Positions 53,143-61,883 of a stretch of DNA of 64,000 bases are shown piece by piece. This stretch comes from Chelatococcus asaccharovorans (GTDB lineage: Bacteria; Pseudomonadota; Alphaproteobacteria; Rhizobiales; Beijerinckiaceae). Both the position numbers and the translations under genes were made by a program. Location of the stretch: positions 310,001 through 374,000 of the forward strand of contig NZ_QJJK01000007.1 of NCBI RefSeq assembly GCF_003201475.1, written 5' to 3'. The notes below the pieces were generated by a model. The model was not told the DNA's origin. It did no database searches and was given only the letters and a program-made list of their open reading frames with translations. How positions within the stretch are numbered: position 1 is the stretch's first letter; every line of letters starts with the position of its first letter.

Positions 53143-54429
53143 GTGCCTCAGCAAGATAATATCGACAAAAGCTATGAATGGAAGGCCGTCACACTGCTCG
53201 GTCTCGGCTTCGGCTTGGTTGGGCTCGACCGCTGGCTGATCACCCCGCTGTTTCCGTCGGTGATGGAAGATCTCGGCTTGACCTACCAGCATCTCGGGAC
53301 CACCGTCGGCGTGTTCGGCTTGTCCTGGGGTGTTTTCTCCATCATCATGGGCAATGTTTCGGACCGCGTTGGCCGCCGCAAGGTGCTGATCCCGGCGATG
53401 ATCGCCTTCTCGCTACTGTCAGCCATGTCGGGCTTCAGCGGCGGCTTTGCCAGCCTCATCATCATCCGCACGCTGATGGGTGTGGCGGAAGGCTCGTTCT
53501 GCCCCACCAGCATCGCCGCCACCGGGGAGGCCTCGCATCCCAAGCGCCGCGGTTTCAATCAAGGCTTGCAACAGAGCCTGTTTGCGCTGTTCGGCTTCGG
53601 CTTCGCGCCGATCATCGCCACGCAGTTGCTCGAAGTGGTGCCCTCCTGGCGCTGGGTGTTCGTCATCTCGGCCTTCCCAGGCCTGATCCTCGCCGTCTTC
53701 ATGTACCGCATCATCCGCGAGCCCAAGCGCCCGGCAACGACACCACGTCCGGTTGAAAAGGCACGGCCGGCAGAGTCGCCACGCTGGCGTGACCTCCTAT
53801 GCAACCGCAACGTGCTGGTTGCCATGCTCAGCCTGCTTTGCGCCATGAGCGGTGTGTTCGTGATGGGGGCGATGATACCGAACTACCTCGTCGACTTCCT
53901 TAAGCTGACCGGTCCGCAAATGGGCTTCGTCATGTCGGCGATCGGCTTTGGCGGCTTCCTCGGCGAATTCGGCGTGCCCGGCATCTCGGACCTGATTGGC
54001 CGCAAGCCGACCGCCTTCCTCGCCTTCGTCGGCGCATCGATCTTCCTTATTCTGTTTGCCCAGGCCGATATTAATCCGTGGGTGTTGTTTGCGCTGCTGT
54101 TCGTCTCGGCGTTCTTCTGCCTCGGCCTGCTTGCGCTGTTCACCGGCCCGGTGGCAACCGAAGCTGTTCCAGCTGTTCTGATCGCTTCGGCGATCGGTAT
54201 GGTGTCGGGCGTTGGCGAAATCTTCGGCGGCGGTGTGGCGCCATTCGTGGCCGGTTTCGTAGCCGACCGGTATGGCATCCAGTACACGCTCCATCTGGCG
54301 CTCGGCGGCCTAATGGCCGGTATCCCAGTCAGTCTCTTCCTGCGCGAAACTGCGCCGCGCAAAGTGGGCGCTACCGTTGCTACGCGCAGCGTCGACGAGG
54401 CAGGCGAAGCGGTACCGGACAGGCTCTGA
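53143..54429 (+). CDS. MFS transporter (ACS-like)
   Basis: A 428-residue inner-membrane major facilitator. The motif A loop is GNVSDRVGRRKVLIPAMIAF, helix 1 starts GLDRWLITPLFPSVMEDLGL. The pattern resembles anion:cation symporters that take up organic anions such as hexuronate or phthalate. It starts with GTG at 53143 after GGGGGGAAAG. It belongs with the cysteine hydrolase just upstream, so the imported substrate is probably an amide or carboxylate. Confidence 0.9.
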   Translation: MPQQDNIDKSYEWKAVTLLGLGFGLVGLDRWLITPLFPSVMEDLGLTYQHLGTTVGVFGLSWGVFSIIMGNVSDRVGRRKVLIPAMIAFSLLSAMSGFSGGFASLIIIRTLMGVAEGSFCPTSIAATGEASHPKRRGFNQGLQQSLFALFGFGFAPIIATQLLEVVPSWRWVFVISAFPGLILAVFMYRIIREPKRPATTPRPVEKARPAESPRWRDLLCNRNVLVAMLSLLCAMSGVFVMGAMIPNYLVDFLKLTGPQMGFVMSAIGFGGFLGEFGVPGISDLIGRKPTAFLAFVGASIFLILFAQADINPWVLFALLFVSAFFCLGLLALFTGPVATEAVPAVLIASAIGMVSGVGEIFGGGVAPFVAGFVADRYGIQYTLHLALGGLMAGIPVSLFLRETAPRKVGATVATRSVDEAGEAVPDRL

Positions 54430-54599
54430 TACGATCTCCGCGCGTGATGCGTCGACCGGCAGCACGCTTCGGCCGAGTTGTTGCCGTCTCAGATGCGGAG
54501 GACACCGGCCGCGCTGTCGACGATCCCGACGATGGTCTCGCCGTCCATAGACGGATCGCGAATGCGACCGGTCGCCATAACGTCGCGCGTGCTGCGCTA

Positions 54600-54901
54600 T
54601 GCCGAGGTCGAGCCCGCTGTTCAACCGAGCCTTGCCGGAGGAGGCGCTGGTGATCTTCCGGGACCGGCTGTTCCGGCGCTTCGACTTCATCGCGGTGAAT
54701 CTCGCATCTCGGGATTATCTGGTGGGGGACGGCTTCACGGTCGCCGACGCCTATCTCTTCACCGTGCTCGGCTGGATGAAAGGTTTTTCGATCGACCTCG
54801 ACCGTTGGCCTGCGACCGCGCGCTACATGCGGCGGATCGGCGGGCGGGCGTCCGTCCAATCTGCACTGGCACGGCAGGCGGAGACGCCTCCGGTGGAGTG
54901 A
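54600..54901 (+). pseudogene. Duplicated GST 3' end
   Basis: The frame RSSPLFNRALPEEALVIFRD, then GDGFTVADAYLFTVLGWMKG and SVQSALARQAETPPVE repeats the C-terminal ~98 residues of the GST at 33490-34107, at about 90 percent DNA identity by hand count. The thioredoxin-like half is absent, so it cannot bind glutathione. Both copies are in the same orientation, 20.5 kb apart, flanking the decarboxylase/NHLP block. Confidence 0.85.
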
Positions 54902-54927
54902 TGAAGGACACGGGACGCTGGTTCCGG

Positions 54928-55515
54928 TTACTTCAACACAGCGAGAGCCGGCTCGATCAGCGCCTCCAGCTCCGCTCGCGTTGCGCCATCTCGTGCCTGG
55001 AAGGAGATGGCCTGCAGAATGCCGTGATAGAAGGCCGCGAGCTGCGCGACGTTCGTGCCCGTCGGCAGCTCCCCCTCGCGCGTACCGCGTTCAAGACGTG
55101 CCGCGATCAACTCGACCGTCTTGCGGCGTGCCTGGAACAGGTGCTCACGCACAGGCAGGTTCTCCGGCAAACAGTTGACGACACCGAGAATCAGCAGACA
55201 TCCGCCCGGCTTAGTCGACAGGGCAACGTCGATGCTGCCCGCCAGCATGGCTCGAATGCCGTCGCGGACAGTGCCCGCGTCTTCAAGCGCTCGCATGGGA
55301 ACCGAGCCGACCGTTGCGACGTAGAGGTCAACGGCTTCCCGGAAGGCCGCTTCCTTCGTGCCGAACGCTGCATAGAAGCTTGGCGGCGTCACACCGATCG
55401 CGGCCGTCAGGTCGTTGAGTTGCGCACCTTCGTAGCCCTTGGCCCAAAACACCTCCATCACCTGCTCGAGGGCGAAATCGCGATCGAAGCTGCGGGGGCG
55501 GCCACGGAGTGCCAT
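54928..55515 (-). CDS. TetR-family regulator
   Basis: A 195-residue TetR repressor. The HTH is GAQLNDLTAAIGVTPPSFYA, with the typical AFGTKEAAFREAVDLY following. It is divergent from an MFS exporter gene. Two inverted 18-bp copies of TTTCT(A/G)TAGTCAGA(A/T)TTA lie in the spacer. The start at 55515 has AAGGA upstream. Repression of itself and of the exporter is likely, with the exporter substrate or a related compound as inducer. Confidence 0.93.
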   Translation of the reverse strand: MALRGRPRSFDRDFALEQVMEVFWAKGYEGAQLNDLTAAIGVTPPSFYAAFGTKEAAFREAVDLYVATVGSVPMRALEDAGTVRDGIRAMLAGSIDVALSTKPGGCLLILGVVNCLPENLPVREHLFQARRKTVELIAARLERGTREGELPTGTNVAQLAAFYHGILQAISFQARDGATRAELEALIEPALAVLK

Positions 55516-55523
55516 GGAAGTCC

Positions 55524-55606
55524 TTTCTGTAGTCAGATTTATATAATTCAATTGACCCATTCGGGCAAGCGCGATAGCCATTTCTATAATTCTGACTATA
55601 GAAATG
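55524..55606. promoter_or_regulatory. TetR-type operators between tetR and the MFS gene
   Basis: TTTCTGTAGTCAGATTTA (55524-55541) and the inverse of TAATTCTGACTATAGAAA (55587-55604) are two copies of one 18-base motif in opposite orientation. The second lies in a perfect palindrome with arms CATTTCTATA (55579-55588) and TATAGAAATG (55597-55606). The MFS start codon is 12 bases further on. Confidence 0.7.
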
Positions 55607-55617
55607 GGGCGAGGGCC

Positions 55618-56829
55618 ATGGGTGGGGCGAGAGACGCCAATTCAGCATCAAGCCGAGATCGCATGCAGGGGCATGAGGGAATGCCGTCGGTCGTCTATCT
55701 CCTCGGGCTGACGATCTTCGCGCTCACCACCTCGGAGTTCATGGTCGCCGGTATGATGCCGGCCCTGTCGGCGGCCTTCACTGTTTCGGTGGCCGAGATC
55801 GGCTATCTGATCTCGCTCTATGCCCTCGGCATGGCGATCGGCGGCCCGCTGGTGATGGCGTTGCTCCTCCGCCTCAACGCACCGAACAAGCCGGCGCTTC
55901 TCGTTTTGCTCGGCCTCTATGTCATCGGCGGAGTGCTTGCGGCTCTCGCACCAGGCTACGGCGTCATGGCGATCGCGCGGATCGTGACTGGCGCGGCCAG
56001 TTCCGCCTGCTTCGGCGTGGCACTGGCGATTGCCGCGGACTTGGTGACGCCACAAGAGAGAGGTCGGGCAGCATCCATCGTGCTTGGCGGACTCATGCTC
56101 GCGCCGGTCTTCGGTCTGCCGGTGACCACGGCCATCGAGCAGGGCTTCGGATGGCGGTCGAGTTTTTGGAGCGTTGCCGCCCTCGCCATGCTGGCCACTG
56201 CTCTGGTTGCCGTCTTCGTGCCTGGCTCGCAGAACCACATCAAGAATGGCCTCGACGCGGAATTCGACGCGTTGAGGAAGGGGCGCCTTTGGGCGGCCTA
56301 TACGACGAGTGGCCTCATCATCGGTGCCACCTTCGCCGCCTTCAGTTACGCGGTGCCGCTCTTCATCGACATGACGAAGCTGTCTCCGGCGACCATGCCG
56401 ACGCTGCTCGCTGCCTATGGCGGAGCCAATGTCATCGGCAATCTCGTCGTCGGGCGTTTTGCCGACCGCCATACGATCCCGATCCTGCTCGCCGGACTGA
56501 CAGCCCTTGCGCTGGCATTGATGACTTTCGCCGTTTTTGCAGCCAACAGTTACCTTGCTGTCTCGGCCTTTCTGGTTATCGGCATTGTTGGGGTGCCGAT
56601 GAATCCGGCAATGGTCGCGCGCGTGATGCGGATCGCGCATCCGGGGCCGCTGGTGAACACGGTCCATACCTCGGCCATAACAGCCGGCCTCGCTTTCGGC
56701 GCGTGGGCGGGTGGCGTCGGGATCGACGCTGGCTATGGCCTCACCGCGCCGCTGTGGGTCGGCTTCGCGCTTGCCGTGTTCGGTCTGTTGAGCCTTGCGC
56801 CTCGTCGCATCCGATCGATGAGCGCTTAG
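55618..56829 (+). CDS. MFS exporter (DHA1, AraJ-like)
   Basis: A 403-residue DHA1-type major facilitator with 12 helices. It starts near VYLLGLTIFALTTSEFMVAG, the typical first helix of AraJ/YdhP/SotB relatives, and has a reduced motif A (MALLLRLNAPNKPALLVLLG). These proteins export drugs, sugars or arabinose. The ATG at 55618 is preceded by GGGGCGAGGG; ATGs at 55663 and 55681 are alternatives. TetR control from the divergent repressor gene is likely. Confidence 0.9.
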   Translation: MGGARDANSASSRDRMQGHEGMPSVVYLLGLTIFALTTSEFMVAGMMPALSAAFTVSVAEIGYLISLYALGMAIGGPLVMALLLRLNAPNKPALLVLLGLYVIGGVLAALAPGYGVMAIARIVTGAASSACFGVALAIAADLVTPQERGRAASIVLGGLMLAPVFGLPVTTAIEQGFGWRSSFWSVAALAMLATALVAVFVPGSQNHIKNGLDAEFDALRKGRLWAAYTTSGLIIGATFAAFSYAVPLFIDMTKLSPATMPTLLAAYGGANVIGNLVVGRFADRHTIPILLAGLTALALALMTFAVFAANSYLAVSAFLVIGIVGVPMNPAMVARVMRIAHPGPLVNTVHTSAITAGLAFGAWAGGVGIDAGYGLTAPLWVGFALAVFGLLSLAPRRIRSMSA

Positions 56830-56844
56830 CGGATCGGAGGCGCG

Positions 56845-57160
56845 ATGCGGCGACGAGCGCACAATGGCCAGGAGGTTGTTGATCAACAGAATGCACTGTT
56901 GAGAGGCCGCATCCCCCTTGCAGCGCTGATCCAGACGCTGTCCGTGGCCGAGTATCTGAATTTCCGCCACGCGGCGAATGCTCTTGGCGTCAGTCAGTCG
57001 AGCGTAAGCACCAGGATCAAGACGTTGGAGGAGGATCTCGGTGTTGTTCTATTCGAGCGCCGCCACCGTGGCGTCCGTCTGACCGACGCCGGCCGCAGTT
57101 TCATCACGGAAGTGGCCGCGGGGATCAGCCATCTCGATCTTGCGATCAAGACCGCAGGGG
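56845..57160 (+). pseudogene. LysR regulator, N-terminal remnant
   Basis: The frame reads a LysR HTH, NFRHAANALGVSQSSVSTRI, then LGVVLFERRHRGVRLTDAGR and SFITEVAAGISHLDLAIKTA. After that no effector domain follows, and the frame runs into the 3' end of the TrmB gene. It belongs to the same LysR subgroup as the remnant at 19068. The truncation marks a seam. Confidence 0.75.
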
Positions 57161-57233
57161 CGGCGAGATTCAGCGCGATCCGGCCCTCAGGCAAGCCCGC
57201 AGGCACCGCCTGCGCGAAAACCTTGGATCGTGC

Positions 57234-58061
57234 CTATTCGGCTTGGCTTACGGCTGGGCTCAGAATGGCCCGCATATCCGGCGTCGCCAGAAGCCGCTGA
57301 TACTCGCTCGCCGACAGCGCGTTGATGAGCAGTCGGCCGCTGACATCGGCCTTGATGTATTCGACCGCAAGAAGGCACGTCACCGCGTTGGTCGTCAGAA
57401 CAGCTTGATCGGGCGTGCGGTCGCCGAATTCGGCGACGACCGTCTCGTTGTCGTCGGCCACGACCACGGCCAGCCGGCGGCCGGAAAGGCGCAGGCGGGC
57501 GCTCGCCCCGCATTCGGAGAGATCGTATGTATGCGGCCCGACAAGAGTCCGTTTGCCATAGATCGCCACGTGGGTCTCGACGCCACGCGCCGCCGCTTGT
57601 TCAAGCAGCGGACCGATCTCGTCCATCTCCTCGTCCCAGATGCCCGCAAAGATGCGGCGTTCGGCGCCCGCCGTGACGCGCGCGAAAGCCGGAACGATCG
57701 TCTGACGGCTGCGCAATGACCAGACAAGGCCGAGCTCCTCCTGGACCGGCAAGTCATCGAGCTTTTCTTTGGCGGCAAAGACATCAGCTTCGAAGCGAGA
57801 CCGGGCGACGGCCAGCAGCTCGGCATGCGGAACGGCTAAGTAACGCACCGGCTCGGACCGGTTGACCAGGACCGCTCCTTTGCTCTCCAGCCGCCCGAGC
57901 GTTTCATAAATTTTCGACGGCGGCACGCCCGCGCCGCGGCCGACCTCGGCGCCCGTCAGGGCGCCTCGACCGACCAGCGCGATATAGGCCTGCGCCTCAT
58001 ATTGCGAAAACCCAAGACGGGTCAGTGTGTTGATCAGCTCTGGGTCGATCGTCATTGGCAT
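57234..58061 (-). CDS. TrmB-family regulator
   Basis: A 275-residue TrmB-type regulator, a family better known from archaea. The N-terminal winged HTH spans about residues 10-70 (FSQYEAQAYIALVGRGALTG, then GVPPSKIYETLGRLESKGAV). The C-terminal effector domain contains ERRIFAGIWDEEMDEIGPLL, TrmB-like. It is divergent from the RidA-MFS-cupin operon, with two palindromes in the spacer. Start at 58061 or the ATG at 58055. Confidence 0.9.
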   Translation of the reverse strand: MPMTIDPELINTLTRLGFSQYEAQAYIALVGRGALTGAEVGRGAGVPPSKIYETLGRLESKGAVLVNRSEPVRYLAVPHAELLAVARSRFEADVFAAKEKLDDLPVQEELGLVWSLRSRQTIVPAFARVTAGAERRIFAGIWDEEMDEIGPLLEQAAARGVETHVAIYGKRTLVGPHTYDLSECGASARLRLSGRRLAVVVADDNETVVAEFGDRTPDQAVLTTNAVTCLLAVEYIKADVSGRLLINALSASEYQRLLATPDMRAILSPAVSQAE

Positions 58062-58121
58062 CAGGTCGACGGCGTTCCCGTATCGGCCCGCTTCTCGAAA
58101 GAGCGAGGATGAATTTATTGA

Positions 58122-58169
58122 CTACCATGGTGGTAGGTAGCATAAATAGCAACTACTACCGCGGTAGTA
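58122..58169. promoter_or_regulatory. Two TrmB-type palindromes
   Basis: CTACCATGGTGGTAG (58122-58136) and TACTACCGCGGTAGTA (58154-58169, a perfect 16-bp palindrome) share the arms CTACC/GGTAG. They lie 32 bases apart, centre to centre, between the TrmB gene and ridA; the second ends just before GGGAG, the ribosome binding site of ridA. Confidence 0.8.
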
Positions 58170-58184
58170 ATGGGAGAAATTGCG

Positions 58185-58550
58185 ATGCGCACGCTCATCA
58201 GCACGGGCTCCCCGTGGGAGCCGAAGGTCGGCTATTCGCGGGCCGTGATCGTCAACGACACAATCTACATTTCGGGGACGGCGGGTCAGGGCGCCGACCT
58301 CTACGCCCAGACCAGGGACGCTCTCGCCACGATCGAAAAGGTTCTGACGGACAATGGGTTCGCGTTGGCCGACGTCGTGCAAAGCCGGCTGGCCGTCGCC
58401 GATTTCGCGCATTGGCAGGATGCGGCGCGCGCCCATGGCGAAGTTTACAATGCGATCCGACCGGCATTTTCGCTGGTGCATGCGTTGCCTTTCGTCGAGG
58501 ACACGATCCTCGTCGAAGTGGAGGCCATCGCTGTGCGGGGGAGCGCGTGA
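58185..58550 (+). CDS. RidA-family protein
   Basis: A 121-residue Rid/YjgF-like protein, trimeric and cytosolic. RidA proper hydrolyses reactive enamines and imines such as 2-aminoacrylate. Visible segments are GYSRAVIVNDTIYISGTAGQ, then RLAVADFAHWQDAARAHGEV and LVHALPFVEDTILVEVEAIA. The conserved Arg of RidA proper (near C-terminus, in R-P-A-x-S-x-V) appears here as IRPAFSLV. The ATG at 58185 follows GGGAG. It overlaps the following MFS gene by four bases (GTGA), so the two are translationally coupled. Confidence 0.9.
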   Translation: MRTLISTGSPWEPKVGYSRAVIVNDTIYISGTAGQGADLYAQTRDALATIEKVLTDNGFALADVVQSRLAVADFAHWQDAARAHGEVYNAIRPAFSLVHALPFVEDTILVEVEAIAVRGSA

Positions 58551-59743
58551 CCACCGCACCCGATCCACGCGAGACGCCGCTTTCCGCCGGCGTGGTCGTC
58601 CTCCTGGCAATCACGGCCGGCGGAGCGATCGCCAATAATTACGCGATCCAACCGAGCCTCAGTGCGATCGCGCAGGATATCGGCGCCACGGCGAGTATGA
58701 TCAGCCTGACGGTTTCGGGCGTCATGCTCGGATATCTCGCGGGGCTGGCGCTGCTTGTGCCGTTGGCCGATCATGTGAACCCGCGCCGTTTGATCCCCGG
58801 CCAACTCCTTGCGCTGGCGGCAGCGCTGACTGCCGCCTCGGCAGCGTCGAGCGCAGGCATTCTCCTGAGCTGCCTCGTTCTCGTCGGGGCGATGACCACG
58901 GTCGCCGCGCAGACAAGCGCGATTGTCGGCAAGCTCGCAGCGTCTGCTCACCGGGGCAAGCAGATGGGCCTCGTCTCCGCAGGCATCTCGGCAGGAATTC
59001 TCCTGTCGCGCTTCGTCGGCGGTCTGCTATCGACCTGGGGCGGATGGCGCGCAATGCTGCTTTGCTTCGCCGGTGCCTGTTGCATCGCTGCATTGGCGAC
59101 GGCTCTGAGGCTGCCAGATCGCCGGCCGCAGGCCACAGAAGGGTATTTCTTCACACTGCGTTCGGTGCCGGGGCTGCTGATCCTTTTTCCACAACTGCGT
59201 CTGTCGGCGGCGGCAGGCATGCTCTGGTTCTTCGCCTTCAGCACCATCTGGGTCGGGCTCGCGATCTCGCTGGCGCTACCGCCATGGTCGATGAGTGCCG
59301 ATGCGATCGGTTTGTACAGTCTTGTCGGGCTGCTCGGTCTCTTCGTCACACCCATGGCAGGGCGCTTTGCGGACCGGTACGGCGCGCGACGGGTCAAGCT
59401 TGTCGGCCTTACGGCTGCGGCCGCATCGAGCCTCGTTCTCCTATTCTCTCTCGGTCAGCCCTTCGTCTGCGCACCGGCCCTTGCGGTCTTTGATGCCGGT
59501 TGTTTTGCCGCGCAGGTCGCGAACCAGGCCGCCGTCGTCCGGCTCGATCCCGCCCGCTCAGGCGTATTGAACTCGGCCTATTTAGTGCTCTATTACGTTG
59601 CCGGAGCAATCGGTACGGCCGTGGCCGGACCACTTGTGACGGCCGGCGGATGGACCCTTCTTGCCAGCGCCGCCGTCGCAGCCATCGTTGGCGCGATCGT
59701 GGTTTCTTGCTTTCACTTCAAGCCAGAGACGCGGAGGATCTGA
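58547..59743 (+). CDS. MFS transporter (YnfM-like)
   Basis: A 398-residue major facilitator starting with a GTG that overlaps the ridA stop. The N-terminal NNYAIQPSLSAIAQDIGATA and the loop VPLADHVNPRRLIPGQLLAL are like the MFS at 30304. It has about 12 helices. The substrate is unknown; its coupling to RidA and a cupin suggests a nitrogenous or enamine-forming compound. The operon is under the TrmB-type regulator. Confidence 0.88.
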   Translation: MTTAPDPRETPLSAGVVVLLAITAGGAIANNYAIQPSLSAIAQDIGATASMISLTVSGVMLGYLAGLALLVPLADHVNPRRLIPGQLLALAAALTAASAASSAGILLSCLVLVGAMTTVAAQTSAIVGKLAASAHRGKQMGLVSAGISAGILLSRFVGGLLSTWGGWRAMLLCFAGACCIAALATALRLPDRRPQATEGYFFTLRSVPGLLILFPQLRLSAAAGMLWFFAFSTIWVGLAISLALPPWSMSADAIGLYSLVGLLGLFVTPMAGRFADRYGARRVKLVGLTAAAASSLVLLFSLGQPFVCAPALAVFDAGCFAAQVANQAAVVRLDPARSGVLNSAYLVLYYVAGAIGTAVAGPLVTAGGWTLLASAAVAAIVGAIVVSCFHFKPETRRI

Positions 59744-59746
59744 AAG

Positions 59747-60112
59747 ATGCTTCAACAGGGTGAACTCGGTTCGAAATTCTCTGCTTTTTCCGAACATTGG
59801 CGGCCGAAGATCATCGCGAGCCTCAACGGCCAGGAGGTCAAGATCGTGAAAGTTCTGGGGGTATTTCCTTGGCACATACATGATGACTGTGAGGAAATGT
59901 TCGTTGTGTGGAAGGGCCGCTTTCGCGTCGAGTTTCGGGACCGGATTGTTGATATGGGACCGGGGGAATACGTCGTTATTCCGCGTGGCGTGGAGCATCG
60001 AACCGCGGCGGATGAGGAAGCGGAGATCATTATCTTCGAGCCTGCGGAAACCCGCAACACTGGCAATGTCGTCGACGAGATCTTCACCGCTCCTCAGGGC
60101 GTAACGATTTGA
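59747..60112 (+). CDS. Cupin-domain protein
   Basis: A 121-residue single-domain cupin. The metal-binding motif is GVFPWHIHDDCEEMFVVWKG (two His and one Glu), and the second motif VIPRGVEHRTAADEEAEIII. It starts three bases after the MFS stop and closes the TrmB-controlled operon. Possible roles are a dioxygenase or an isomerase-like activity; none can be named. Confidence 0.88.
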   Translation: MLQQGELGSKFSAFSEHWRPKIIASLNGQEVKIVKVLGVFPWHIHDDCEEMFVVWKGRFRVEFRDRIVDMGPGEYVVIPRGVEHRTAADEEAEIIIFEPAETRNTGNVVDEIFTAPQGVTI

Positions 60113-60262
60113 CGTGAATCCATATCCGCTCGCGCCGACTGTATTCCGATCCGGAAGTCGCGCACCGGACGGCCGTCTTCATCGACGATGCACAAGCGGC
60201 ACCGAATCCGTCAGCCCTGATGGTTGCCTGCGGGCCGCCATACTGACGTCCCCCGGCGCCGG

Positions 60263-61144
60263 TCAGGGCCCCTGCTGCGCGTCTACCTCGCCGAGTAGCC
60301 AGTGGCGGAACGCTCCCATTGCTGCGGTCTCGGAGCGAGATTTCAGTCTCGTCAGCCAATAGGCACCCACGGAGATACTTAGTGCGAATGGCTGGATGAT
60401 GCGGCCGGTAGCAACTTCGTGTGCAAACATCGAAACGGGGACAAGCGCGACGCCAACTCCTCGAGCAGCGGCCTCCATAAGAGTCAAAGACGAATCGAAC
60501 ATCCAGCCCCGCAGATTAGATATATCCACCTCTGCTGCCGCAAACCAGCGAGGCCACTCGTCAATACGGTAGGACCGCAGCAATTCAGCCTTTGCCAAGT
60601 CCGCCGGCGTCGCAAGAACATCGCCGAACGCCGGGGAACAGACCGGGGAGAGTGGAGCGTCGATGAGATGGGTCGCTTCAGTGCCGTGCCATGCACCGTT
60701 TCCGAAGCGGATGAAAAAATCCAGTCCGTCGAGAAGGATGTCGGATCGATTGTTATTTGTCTTAAGCCGAAGATCGATATGGGGATTGGCTCGCTTAAAT
60801 CCGGACAAACGCGGTAGCAACCATCCGATCGCGAAGGTTCCTACGACTCCGACAGTAAGGATCTCGCTGAAGTTGCCCTCTTCGAACTGGCTTAGCGTCG
60901 TGCTCATCCTGTGAAAGGCGTCTGAGAGCACCGGTAGAAGAGCATTTCCCTCATCGGTCAACGACAGTCCGCGAGGAAGTCTTTTGAAAAGCATCACTCC
61001 AAGAGCGTCCTCAAGGGACTTTACTTGGTGACTGATGGCTGTCTGGGTGACACGAAGCTCAAGGCCCGCTCGGGTGAAACTCGTGTGACGGGCTGACGCC
61101 TCGAAGGCGCGCAGGGCGTTGAGCGGGAGCTTCGAAATTTCCAT
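60263..61144 (-). CDS. ampR: AmpR-type LysR regulator of beta-lactamase
   Basis: A 293-residue LysR regulator of the GcvA/AmpR branch. The HTH is SFTRAGLELRVTQTAISHQV and the start is EISKLPLNALRAFEASARHT. AmpR senses muropeptides and switches beta-lactamase expression. Here it is divergent from a decayed class A beta-lactamase, 156 bases away, and from the intact class C gene further on, which supports the assignment. The start at 61144 gives the normal N-terminus; an upstream ATG at 61162 is less likely. Confidence 0.82.
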   Translation of the reverse strand: MEISKLPLNALRAFEASARHTSFTRAGLELRVTQTAISHQVKSLEDALGVMLFKRLPRGLSLTDEGNALLPVLSDAFHRMSTTLSQFEEGNFSEILTVGVVGTFAIGWLLPRLSGFKRANPHIDLRLKTNNNRSDILLDGLDFFIRFGNGAWHGTEATHLIDAPLSPVCSPAFGDVLATPADLAKAELLRSYRIDEWPRWFAAAEVDISNLRGWMFDSSLTLMEAAARGVGVALVPVSMFAHEVATGRIIQPFALSISVGAYWLTRLKSRSETAAMGAFRHWLLGEVDAQQGP

Positions 61145-61300
61145 ATTTCGTCCTTTGACCAACTTTTATTCATGTCATAGCAGATTAATGATCATTTGCC
61201 TTGGGCATAGCGCTGCGCAATGGTTCGGCTGTGGGGACGGACGAGCGGCTGCCAACCTTTCGTCGCCGTCCCATTTCGCAAAAATTCTGAAGGAAAGAAG

Positions 61301-61760
61301 ATGACAATGATGGTGTAATGCCAGCTTGCGCTTGGCCGCTTACCTGCAATGGCTGCAGCCACAGCAGTGAGCTCTCATGTTTTCGCCCAAGAATCCACGT
61401 CCACAGGGTCGGCGCTAACCGAAATGGAGCGCCGCCACGCGAGGCGCTTTTCTGTCTCTCCATTTTGGATATGGGAACCGGACGGCGGATCGAGCCGTGC
61501 CAATGTGCGGATGCTCACGTGAGCACATTCAAAGCGATGGCGGCTGCGCATATATTGCAATGTGGAGGACATTTGCGCCACGACTACTTCTGCGGCAATC
61601 GTCGAAAGCCTTAGGAAGCTAGTATTCGGCGATGTTCTATCGCCGGCATCCCGTTCGCAAGTTGTAGCCGCCGGTTGCGACATCCCAGGGATCTCGGCCG
61701 GCGATCGGAACGCAGTAACTGCGGAAATCGGCAAGATCGCGATTGAGGACTTATCCGCAT
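61301..61760 (+). pseudogene. Class A beta-lactamase, decayed
   Basis: An ATG at 61301 with AGGAAAG upstream is followed after five codons by TAA (61316). The same frame then gives CQLALGRLPAMAAATAVSSH and VFAQESTSTGSALTEMERRH, an export signal and the first helix of a class A enzyme. A frameshift leads to ILDMGTGRRIE and DAHVSTFKAMAAAH with the Ser-x-x-Lys box. A second shift gives CATTTSAAIVESLRKLVFGD and VLSPASRSQVV. The SDN, Glu166 and KTG regions are missing. It is a dead gene with at least one stop and two frameshifts. Confidence 0.8.
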
Positions 61761-61883
61761 CGACGGGGCGGGCCGCTTCGGACGCTATTCTCATTGACGT
61801 TTCCCAACGGCTTGAGCCCGCCGGATCGCAATCCGCAGCAGTCATCACAAGAAGAGAATCGAACATGTCCGGAAAGGACGAAC

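Noticed and set aside
54478-55617. Very long frame joining the GST remnant region to the MFS gene (783 codons)
   Set aside because: The part before 55618 lies antisense to the TetR gene and out of the GST frame; only the MFS portion is coding.
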